From JBFHNV01 sp965365655 (GTDB lineage Bacteria > Pseudomonadota > Gammaproteobacteria > HK1): DNA of 21,036 nucleotides. The stretch is taken from NCBI GenBank assembly GCA_965365655.1, contig CBDUCN010000050.1, forward strand, positions 1-21,036, read 5' to 3'. The notes beneath the pieces are model-generated. The model saw nothing but the letters and a program-made list of their open reading frames with translations. It did not search any database and was not told where the DNA came from. Position numbers and translations under genes: made by a program. Positions 14,736-21,036 of this stretch are shown here, in pieces; position 1 is the stretch's first letter; each line of letters opens with the position of its first letter.

Positions 14736-15134
14736 CTACGAGCGCCTGCGACCGGCGATGCCGGCGGCCGCGAGCAGTCCCAGCCCGAGCAGCGCGAGCG
14801 GTGCCGGCGCGGCGACGGCGACGGAGCGCGAGTTGAGCGCGCCCGCCGCCGCGAACTCGACGCTCGAATTCGGGCTGGCGATGACGATCGAGCCGAGTAG
14901 CGCGCCGGCTGCGACGCCGAGGCCGTGCAGGTTCACCTGGGCGACGCGCAGCGTGTTTCCGCCCGAGTTGGTCCCGACGGTGACCCAGCTGCTGTTCGGC
15001 ACCGAGAGGGACGTCCCGCCCACCGTGAGCAGGACCTCGAACGGGTCCGTGTCCTCGGCAATATCGAAGGTTGCCAGGTCGTCGCCGGCCCCGTTCAGGA
15101 GAACGTTTACGTCCGGGACGCGCCCCCGGTCCAC
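14736..15134 (-). pseudogene. C-terminal fragment of a PEP-CTERM-type exported protein
   Basis: 132 residues from a GTG at 15134. The C-terminus, APAPLALLGLGLLAAAGIAG followed by RRRS, has the three-part form of an exosortase sorting signal (PEP-like PAP motif, hydrophobic span, Arg cluster). The rest (DDLATFDIAEDTDPFEVLLT, SVPNSSWVTVGTNSGGNTLR) resembles the beta-rich body of such secreted proteins. No signal peptide exists: upstream in the same frame there are only Arg-rich codons back to a TGA, and neighbouring frames show none. An exported protein without a signal cannot function, so I read this as a 5'-truncated remnant. A very short intact gene of another type is less likely. No exosortase gene is in the window. 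Confidence 0.6.
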
Positions 15135-15455
15135 TGGCGTGGCGCATCGGTTCCGTGCCGCTTCGACGCGTGTGCGGCCGCGACCGGCGCGTGGCGCGGT
15201 CCACCGCCTTCACCCCGACATCCGCGTCACGCGGCGTGTCGGCAGGCTTTACACGGGTCGGGCCCGCGCGCCCCCAAGCGCAGAGCCGAGGCGCGCAAGT
15301 GACTGATATGGAATGGGTTGCAAGAGCAGGCCCGGGACTTGCATCGGCCTCTTGGCGAGAGCGGCACCGCGAACGACACTTTTAATTCGACGGGCTTGGA
15401 GGCATCTTCATCCCCCGTTGCCGGCAGTGCAGGCCAGCGTCAGAGGAGAACGAAG
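15135..15455. other. intergenic region upstream of the PilZ gene, with a sigma-54-like site
   Basis: No gene is supported here. The stretch 15290-15420 is visibly less GC-rich than its surroundings. CAGGCCCGGGACTTGCA (15327-15343) has GG-N10-GC spacing and differs from the -24/-12 sigma-54 consensus at two positions. It overlaps an inverted repeat, TGCAAG (15319-15324) and CTTGCA (15338-15343). The predicted start would be ~100 nt before the PilZ ATG. TTTTAATT at 15380-15387 is the most AT-rich spot but has no well-spaced -35. Confidence 0.4.
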
Positions 15456-15743
15456 ATGGGGGACGGATTCGAGCAGCGGGGCTCCATACGGATCCCGGCG
15501 GATTACGACGTCGAGTACGCGATACCCGGCGCAGGCACCGACGGCACCGGGCGCTCGGTCGATTTGAGCGAGTCCGGGCTGCGCTTCGTCTGCGAGAGCG
15601 CGATCGCGCCGGGCAGCCACGTCACGGTGCGACTGCCGCCGCGCAGGCCGGGCGTGCCGGCGCTGCTGCGCTTCGCGAGCGTCGTGCGCTGCATGCAACT
15701 CGACGACGGCAGTGGATTCGCGGTCGGCTGCGCGTACGACTGA
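15456..15743 (+). CDS. single-domain PilZ protein (c-di-GMP receptor)
   Basis: A 95-residue protein that consists of one PilZ domain, predicted to bind cyclic di-GMP in the cytosol and act on an unknown partner (motility, adhesion or polysaccharide). Both binding motifs are present: RxxxR as QRGSIRIP (Arg8, Arg12) and D/NxSxxG as DLSESG (Asp36, Ser38, Gly41). After these come beta strands with GSHVTVRLP and SVVRCMQLDDGSGFAVGCAY. AGAGGAGAAC lies just upstream of the ATG. It converges with a degenerate GGDEF gene, so the pair forms a small c-di-GMP locus. Confidence 0.88.
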   Translation: MGDGFEQRGSIRIPADYDVEYAIPGAGTDGTGRSVDLSESGLRFVCESAIAPGSHVTVRLPPRRPGVPALLRFASVVRCMQLDDGSGFAVGCAYD

Positions 15744-15774
15744 CGCCTCACGGGCCTGCGGGCACGCGGCGAAC

Positions 15775-15797
15775 GGCGGGCCTTGGCGCGGCCCGCC
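15775..15797. terminator. hairpin between the convergent PilZ and GGDEF-like genes
   Basis: GGCGGGCC (15775-15782), loop TTGGCGC, GGCCCGCC (15790-15797): a perfect 8-bp stem in the 73-nt gap between two convergent stops. There is no T-run in either direction; it may be a shared weak terminator. Confidence 0.5.
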
Positions 15798-15816
15798 CTG
15801 TGCATGCTCGCCGGGC

Positions 15817-16410
15817 CTAGATCACCTCGGTGATGTGCTTGTGCCACTCCCGCTCGCGCTCGATGGCGCCCCACGCATCCTTCTCCGCGCTGACGAGCTG
15901 GATGCCGCTGCCGCCCAGCTCGCGGGCGGCGGCGCAGGCTTCGCGCACACGGTCCAGCCACAGGTCCGGCCGCGGCGGCTCCGGCTCGAGCTCCACCACG
16001 CCCAGCGACGCGCCGAGCCGGAACGGGTGGCCGTGCCAGCGGAACGTTCCACGATCGATTGCCCCGTGCAGGCGGCGGGCGACCGCGATCGCGTCCCGCG
16101 GCAGGGTGTCGACCAGCAGGATGGTCATCGCGCAGTCGTTGCCGCACAGCACCGGCGTCGAGGGGCCGAGCTGGTTGTAGAGGATCGCGTGCAGGAGGTC
16201 GTCCAGCGCCTTGATCCCTTCCTTTCCGTAGACGTCGTGAATGTCGCCGGCGCGCGCGACCTCGAGGTGGGCCAGCACGTTGGGCCGGCCCGAGTCGCAG
16301 GTCTGCAGCGCGTGCACCAGGATCCGCCGGAACTCGGCCGGGGTGCGGCGATCCAGGCTGGCTGACGTCCTGCGCCCGCTCGGACGCGCTTGCGTGGGAG
16401 CTGCCATCAT
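15817..16410 (-). CDS. stand-alone degenerate GGDEF-domain protein
   Basis: 197 residues. The fold pattern of a GGDEF domain is visible: VLAHLEVARAGDIHDVYGKE where active enzymes have the substrate-binding DxDxFKxxND region, then VLCGNDCAMTILLV (about 87-100) at the active loop, FRLGASLGVVELEP for the ASIGVA strand, and DRVREACAAARELGGSG for the ADxALYxAKxxGRN helix. The signature GGDEF reads CGNDC (residues 89-93), so cyclase activity is unlikely; it may bind a nucleotide or a partner. No EAL, PAS or membrane segment is present. The first of two adjacent ATGs (16410) has AAGGAG 8 nt upstream. The leader carries a perfect hairpin. It faces a PilZ gene, which suggests a shared c-di-GMP function. 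Confidence 0.75.
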   Translation of the reverse strand: MMAAPTQARPSGRRTSASLDRRTPAEFRRILVHALQTCDSGRPNVLAHLEVARAGDIHDVYGKEGIKALDDLLHAILYNQLGPSTPVLCGNDCAMTILLVDTLPRDAIAVARRLHGAIDRGTFRWHGHPFRLGASLGVVELEPEPPRPDLWLDRVREACAAARELGGSGIQLVSAEKDAWGAIEREREWHKHITEVI

Positions 16411-16432
16411 TCAACGTTCTCCTTGATCGTAG

Positions 16433-16450
16433 GCGTCCGGCTACGGACGC
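16433..16450 (-). other. leader hairpin upstream of the GGDEF-like gene
   Basis: GCGTCCG (16433-16439) and CGGACGC (16444-16450) make a perfect 7-bp stem with a 4-nt loop, 22 nt before the ATG on the minus strand. It could affect translation start or be a protein-binding site. Confidence 0.4.
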
Positions 16451-16488
16451 AGGCGGCGATTGCGACGTCCCCGGTGTCGACCCGTGCA

Positions 16489-16510
16489 AGCATAGCGGAT
16501 CGGCGCCGAT
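16489..16510 (-). promoter_or_regulatory. possible -10 and palindromic operator for the GGDEF-like gene
   Basis: On the minus strand TATGCT (16494-16489) is a fair -10 without a clear -35. Just upstream lies a perfect 12-nt palindrome, ATCGGCGCCGAT (16499-16510), which would sit in the promoter spacer. The remainder of the gap up to the next gene at 16670 shows only another short palindrome (ATCCGGAT, near 16540). Confidence 0.3.
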
Positions 16511-16669
16511 TTCCGGAGCGCGCGCCGCGGTGCTCGATTGATCCGGATCAGTGCCGCGGCGCGCATCGGGTCGGCCCCGGCCGGACGCGGGCGCTTGCCC
16601 GGGGCAGGGGCCGCGCCCGAGAATCCCGTCACCGGTCCTCGCGACCGCCCTCCGGACGCCGAGGCCGTC

Positions 16670-18094
16670 ATGTCCACGCCGCTGCCCGAACCCGTCGCCG
16701 ACGTCACCCGCACCGCGCCCGGCGAGCCGCTTCCGCTGTCGCTGGAGCTCGCGAACCGCGTGCTCGCGCTCGCGCCCGACGACCTGGATGCCGCGTGCGT
16801 GGACGCGGCCCGCACCGCGATCACCGACACCGTCGCGGTCACGCTGCTGGGCTCACGGGAAGCCTCCGTCGCGCGGCTGCGCGCGACGCTGGAGCCGGGC
16901 CGCGACGGCGCCGCGCAGGTGTTCGGGCGCGCGGAGCGCGCATCGGTGCTCGACGCGGCGCTGGTGAACGGCGTCGCGTCCCACGCGCTCGATTTCGACG
17001 ACTTCACGCAGGAGTTCGGCGGTCACCCGTCGGTGCCGATCGTGCCCGGCCTGCTCGCGCTGGCCGAGGCGCGCCACGCGAGCGGTCGCGCGTTTCTCAC
17101 TGCCTACGTCGCGGGCGTGGAGCTCGAGACCCGCATCGCACATGGCGTGCACTTCCACCACTACGAGAAGGGCTGGCACCCGACCTCGACGCTGGGGGTG
17201 TTCGGCGCCGCGGGCGCGGCGGCGCACCTGATCGGGCTGGACCCGCGGCGTACCGCCCACGCGCTCGCCATCGCGGCCTCGCTCAGCTCCGGGATCAAGG
17301 CCAACTTCGGCACGATGACCAAGCCGCTGCACGTGGGCCACTGCACGCGCAGCGGCGTGCACGCGGCGCTGCTCGCGGAGCAGGGCTTCGATTCCGCGCT
17401 CGACGCGTTCGAGCATCCGCACGGGTTCCTGGAGGTCTACAACGGCGCCGGCCGCTACGACACGGCCGCGATGCTGGCCCCGTGGTACGGGCCGCCGCGG
17501 GTCGTCGCGCCCGGGATCAGCCTCAAGGAGTTTCCGTGCTGCGGCAGCACCCACCCTGCGATCTACATGGCGCTGCGCCTGCGCGACGAGCACGGCCTCG
17601 ACGCGCGGGACATCGAGCGCGTGCGCGTGCTCACCCATCCGCGGCGGCTGCCGCACACCGACAACCCGCGCCCCGGGAGCGCGCTGGAGGCGAAGTTCAG
17701 CATCCAGTACTGCGTCGCGCGGGCGCTGCTGGACGGCCCGCCGCGGCTGGCCCACTTCGAGGACGACGCCGCACGCGAGCCGCCCGTGCAGGCCCTGACG
17801 GCCCGGGTGGAGGCGGGCCCCGACGCGCAGATGGCCCGGCGCGACGACTGCGCCTTCGGCGCGCACGTGTTCGTGCACCTGCGCGACGGCCGCACGCTGG
17901 ACGCGCGCGTGGAGCACATGCCGGGACGTGGCCCGGAGCATCCGATGTCCGCAGCGGAGCTGCGTGCCAAGTTCATGGACTGCGCGCTGCGCGCGCTGCC
18001 CGAGTCCACGGCGTCGGCGCTGTTCGACGCGCTGGGTGGTCTCGAAGCCGCCGCTGACGTCGCAGACCTCGCGAGGCTCGCCGCCCCGGGTTGA
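16670..18094 (+). CDS. MmgE/PrpD family protein
   Basis: 474 residues, the normal length for the MmgE/PrpD family (2-methylcitrate dehydratase, cis-aconitate decarboxylase, iminodisuccinate epimerase and many uncharacterised members). Family patterns: VDAARTAITDTVAVTLLGSR near the N-terminus, SHALDFDDF (about 104-112), GWHPTSTLGVFGAAGAAAHL, SSGIKANFGTMTKPLHVGH (about 207-225), GISLKEFPCCGSTHPAIYMA, and the C-terminal HMPGRGPEHPMSAAELRAKF. Substrate cannot be assigned: none of the usual partners (prpB/prpC, or aspartate genes) is next to it. The ATG at 16670 is preferred over an upstream in-frame ATG at 16538 because GAGG lies 5 nt before it and the longer N-terminus is low-complexity. No close operon partner is visible. 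Confidence 0.9.
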   Translation: MSTPLPEPVADVTRTAPGEPLPLSLELANRVLALAPDDLDAACVDAARTAITDTVAVTLLGSREASVARLRATLEPGRDGAAQVFGRAERASVLDAALVNGVASHALDFDDFTQEFGGHPSVPIVPGLLALAEARHASGRAFLTAYVAGVELETRIAHGVHFHHYEKGWHPTSTLGVFGAAGAAAHLIGLDPRRTAHALAIAASLSSGIKANFGTMTKPLHVGHCTRSGVHAALLAEQGFDSALDAFEHPHGFLEVYNGAGRYDTAAMLAPWYGPPRVVAPGISLKEFPCCGSTHPAIYMALRLRDEHGLDARDIERVRVLTHPRRLPHTDNPRPGSALEAKFSIQYCVARALLDGPPRLAHFEDDAAREPPVQALTARVEAGPDAQMARRDDCAFGAHVFVHLRDGRTLDARVEHMPGRGPEHPMSAAELRAKFMDCALRALPESTASALFDALGGLEAAADVADLARLAAPG

Positions 18095-18116
18095 CGCACG
18101 GTCGTCGTTCCCGGGC

Positions 18117-18133
18117 GTGGCACAATGATTGCT
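18117..18133 (+). promoter_or_regulatory. sigma-54 (-24/-12) promoter of the urease operon
   Basis: GTGGCACAATGATTGCT contains TGGCAC, 5 nt, TTGC and a T. GG and GC are separated by exactly 10 nt. It matches the RpoN consensus TGGCACG-N4-TTGCW at all key bases, with one G-to-A change. The transcript would start near 18145, ~74 nt before the first gene. Urease is a classic nitrogen-controlled operon. No clear NtrC site is seen upstream, where the DNA codes for the end of the previous gene. Confidence 0.75.
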
Positions 18134-18153
18134 CTGACGATCCCCGGATCAGA

Positions 18154-18175
18154 CGTGCATCGTTCGCGTGCATCG
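18154..18175 (+). repeat. 9-nt direct repeat in the urease leader
   Basis: CGTGCATCG occurs at 18154-18162 and 18167-18175, a 13-nt period, in the predicted untranslated leader. It could be a binding site or chance. Confidence 0.3.
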
Positions 18176-18218
18176 CGCGCACCGCACTTCCATCCCATCA
18201 CGCGGAGGAACTCCACCG

Positions 18219-18497
18219 ATGAATCCGTACAGCAAGGTCCTCTCGGGCGTGGCCCTCGCGCTCGCCGGCGCCGCAGCGGTCGCTCACGGCGGGCATGCCA
18301 CCGCCCCCGGCGTGCCGCCGTCCGGCCACGTCCACCTCTGGGACGGCCTCACGGTCGGCCCGCAATGGCTGGTGCTGCCCGGACTCGCGCTCGCGCTCGC
18401 GCTTGCGGCCATCTCGTGGCGCCGCGGGCGCGGCCCCGCCCGACGCCGCGCGACGGCTGACGACGCCCGCCGTGGCAGCCGCCGCGCTTCGCGCTGA
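18219..18497 (+). CDS. small His-rich membrane protein at the head of the urease operon
   Basis: 92 residues, with CGGAGGAA a few bases before the ATG. The N-terminal hydrophobic signal (VLSGVALALAGAAAVA) ends just before a His-rich exported stretch, AHGGHATAPGVPPSGHVHLW (His23, 26, 37, 39). A second hydrophobic span (about 50-67, WLVLPGLALALALAAISW) and a strongly basic cytoplasmic tail follow. The order of signal, then HxxH just after cleavage, then membrane span recalls the start of HupE/UreJ nickel permeases, but the protein is far too short to be one. It overlaps ureD by 26 nt and lies directly downstream of a sigma-54 site, so it is probably part of the urease operon. Metal (nickel) binding in the periplasm is a hypothesis only. 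Confidence 0.7.
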   Translation: MNPYSKVLSGVALALAGAAAVAHGGHATAPGVPPSGHVHLWDGLTVGPQWLVLPGLALALALAAISWRRGRGPARRRATADDARRGSRRASR

Positions 18498-19323
18498 CAG
18501 CGGGCCGCGCTCCGGCTGGCGCGGTGAGCTCGGCCTGGCGCTTGCGCCGCGCAACGGGCGCACCGCGCTGGTGCGCCGCCGTCACCGCGGCCCCCTGGTG
18601 GTGCAGTCTCCGCTGTACCCGGAGGGCGACGTCTGCCACCTGATCCTGCTCCACCCGCCCGGCGGGCTGGTCGGCGGCGACGTGCTGGACGTGGACGTGC
18701 ACGCTGCGCCGGGCAGCCGCACGCTGGTGACCACCCCGGCATCCGGGAAGCTGTACCGCAGCGCCGGCGCCGCGTGCGAGGTGCGCCAGCACGTGCGCAT
18801 CGAGGAGGGCGCGGGCCTGGAATGGCTGCCGGCGGAGAGCATCGTGTTCGACGGCGCCGTGTGCGACGCGCAGACGCGCATCGACCTGGAGTGCGGCAGC
18901 CGCCTGCTGGCCTGGGAGGGCTGGGTGCTCGGCCGGCACGCGTGCAACGAGGGTTTCGCGCACGGCCGCCTGAGGGTCCGCCTCGAGGTCCGGCGCGGCG
19001 GCCGGCCGCTGCTGGTGGAGCGCCAGGCTCTGGACGGCGGCGGCGCGTGGCTGCACGCATGCGCGGGACTCGCCGGATACCGTGCGTGCGCGACCCTGCT
19101 CGCGCACCCGGCGGGCGCCGACACCCTGGAACTTGCCCGTGGCGCGGTGCTGCGCGACGGTGCCGCGCTCGCCGCGGCCAGCGTCGTGGACGGCCTGCTG
19201 GTCTGCCGCGTGCTCGCGCACGGCCTCGTGCCGCTTCGCCGCCAGCTCGAGGCGTGGTGGCGCAGCCTGCGCCCGGCGGTGGCCGGCCTGGATCCGACGC
19301 CGCCGCGCATCTGGGCGACCTGA
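18472..19323 (+). CDS. ureD: urease accessory protein UreD
   Basis: Scaffold protein that, with UreF and UreG, loads nickel into the urease apoenzyme. 283 residues from GTG 18472, in the usual 270-290 range. UreD patterns: GWRGELGLALAPRNGRTALV, RRRHRGPLVVQSPLYPEG, CHLILLHPPGGLVGGDVLDV, TLVTTPASGKLYRSAGA and EWLPAESIVFDGA. The GTG is the only sensible start: further upstream the frame is antisense-like Arg/Ser/Pro sequence, and family members begin shortly before GWRxEL. The start lies within the end of the small His-rich gene, implying coupled translation. ureA follows after 52 nt. Confidence 0.94.
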   Translation: MAAAALRADSGPRSGWRGELGLALAPRNGRTALVRRRHRGPLVVQSPLYPEGDVCHLILLHPPGGLVGGDVLDVDVHAAPGSRTLVTTPASGKLYRSAGAACEVRQHVRIEEGAGLEWLPAESIVFDGAVCDAQTRIDLECGSRLLAWEGWVLGRHACNEGFAHGRLRVRLEVRRGGRPLLVERQALDGGGAWLHACAGLAGYRACATLLAHPAGADTLELARGAVLRDGAALAAASVVDGLLVCRVLAHGLVPLRRQLEAWWRSLRPAVAGLDPTPPRIWAT

Positions 19324-19375
19324 GCCGCGATCGGGCGGCTGCATCCTGGCATCGAGCTGACGGAGGAAACGACGC

Positions 19376-19678
19376 GTGGAACTGTCTCCCCGGGAAAAGG
19401 ACAAGCTGCTGCTGTTCACCGCCGCGCTGCTCGCCGAGCGGCGCAAGGCGCGCGGCCTGAAGCTCAACTATCCGGAGGCGGTCGCCTTCATCTCCGCCGC
19501 GATCCTGGAGGGCGCGCGCGACGGGCGCAGCGTCGCCGAGCTGATGGACTACGGCACCACGCTGCTCGGGCGCGACGACGTCATGGACGGCGTGCCGGAG
19601 ATGATCCACGAGGTGCAGGTCGAGGCCACCTTTCCGGACGGCACCAAGCTGGTGACCGTCCACGACCCGATCGTCTGA
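19376..19678 (+). CDS. ureA: urease subunit gamma
   Basis: Structural gamma subunit of the nickel urease (urea to ammonia and carbamate), 100 residues, the exact length of bacterial UreA. Recognised by MELSPREKDKLLLFTAALLA, RRKARGLKLNYPEAVAFISA, DGRSVAELMDYGTTLLGRDD and the end TKLVTVHDPIV. The start is GTG 19376 with GGAGGAAA 6 nt upstream. ureB follows after 48 nt. Confidence 0.97.
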   Translation: MELSPREKDKLLLFTAALLAERRKARGLKLNYPEAVAFISAAILEGARDGRSVAELMDYGTTLLGRDDVMDGVPEMIHEVQVEATFPDGTKLVTVHDPIV

Positions 19679-19726
19679 GAGGCCAACGGTGACCCGGATC
19701 TTCGAACAGCGATTGAGGAGCGGCGC

Positions 19727-20038
19727 GTGAACCCTGGACAGATCCTGACGGCCGACGGCGACATCGAGCTGAACGCCGGGCGCGCGCGCATCGCGCTCAC
19801 CGTGGCCAACACCGGCGACCGCCCGGTGCAGGTCGGCTCGCACTACCACTTCTTCGAGACCAACGACGCGCTCGAGTTCGACCGCGCGGCGGCGCGCGGC
19901 TTCCGTCTCGACATCCCGGCCGGGACCGCCGTGCGCTTCGAGCCGGGGCAGGAGCGCGAGGTGACGCTGGTGGCCTACGCGGGCGCACGCGTCGTGCACG
20001 GATTCACCGCCGCCGTCAGCGGCCCGCTGGAGGACTGA
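19727..20038 (+). CDS. ureB: urease subunit beta
   Basis: Structural beta subunit, 103 residues, typical length. Recognised by NPGQILTADGDIELNAGR, VANTGDRPVQVGSHYHFFET, NDALEFDRAAARGFRLDIPA and RFEPGQEREVTLVAYAG. The start is GTG 19727 with TGAGGAG 6 nt upstream. The ureC GTG starts 4 nt after its stop. Confidence 0.97.
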   Translation: MNPGQILTADGDIELNAGRARIALTVANTGDRPVQVGSHYHFFETNDALEFDRAAARGFRLDIPAGTAVRFEPGQEREVTLVAYAGARVVHGFTAAVSGPLED

Positions 20039-20042
20039 GCCT

Positions 20043-21036
<994 letters not shown>

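Noticed and set aside
18154..18175. Direct repeat as the start of a CRISPR-like or tandem array
   Set aside because: There are only two 9-nt copies and nothing similar further on.

Overview
The window is very GC-rich and densely coded. It looks like a chromosomal segment of a gammaproteobacterium. The evidence for this is a ppiB-lpxH gene pair in the order known from E. coli, an outer-membrane FadL, tRNA genes with encoded CCA ends, and frequent GTG starts. No phage, transposase or CRISPR sequence is visible. The species cannot be named from the sequence.

Layout. (1) 1-6791 is a fatty-acid module: an acyl-CoA dehydrogenase (cut at the left edge) and a crotonase-family isomerase/hydratase on the plus strand; a convergent FadL-type outer-membrane channel; then, divergent from it, a long-chain acyl-CoA ligase (fadD) overlapped by a small exported protein of unknown function. 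(2) 6817-9377 holds a GT4 glycosyltransferase and a WecA-like polyprenyl-phosphate sugar-1-phosphate transferase, probably for surface polysaccharide. (3) 9382-11288, minus strand, is a cyclophilin pair (one exported, one cytosolic, overlapping by 4 nt) followed by lpxH. (4) 11469-11788 is a tRNA cluster Pro(UGG)-Arg(UCU)-His(GUG). (5) 11829-14465 is an ECF sigma/anti-sigma operon divergent from a cytochrome c' gene, then a glutathione S-transferase. (6) 14539-14644 is tRNA-Lys(CUU) with a clear terminator, followed by a decayed PEP-CTERM-type protein fragment. (7) 15456-16410 is a convergent PilZ / degenerate-GGDEF pair. (8) 16670-18094 is an MmgE/PrpD-family protein. (9) 18117 to the right edge is a urease operon, [His-rich small protein]-ureD-ureA-ureB-ureC, with ureC cut off by the window end.

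The regulatory signals are the most informative part. The sigma/anti-sigma operon and the cytochrome c' gene face away from each other, and each is preceded by the same element, GGGAATAA followed 14-15 nt later by CGTA. This predicts that the ECF factor controls itself and the cytochrome. A near-perfect sigma-54 site (TGGCAC-N5-TTGC) lies upstream of a small His-rich membrane protein and the urease genes, so nitrogen control of urease is likely and the small protein is placed inside the operon. The fadL promoter carries an inverted repeat, and one arm core recurs near fadD, suggesting a shared fatty-acid regulator.

Most long open frames antisense to these genes are by-products of the GC content and are not annotated. 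Functions are assigned by recognising family motifs by eye; no database search was run.
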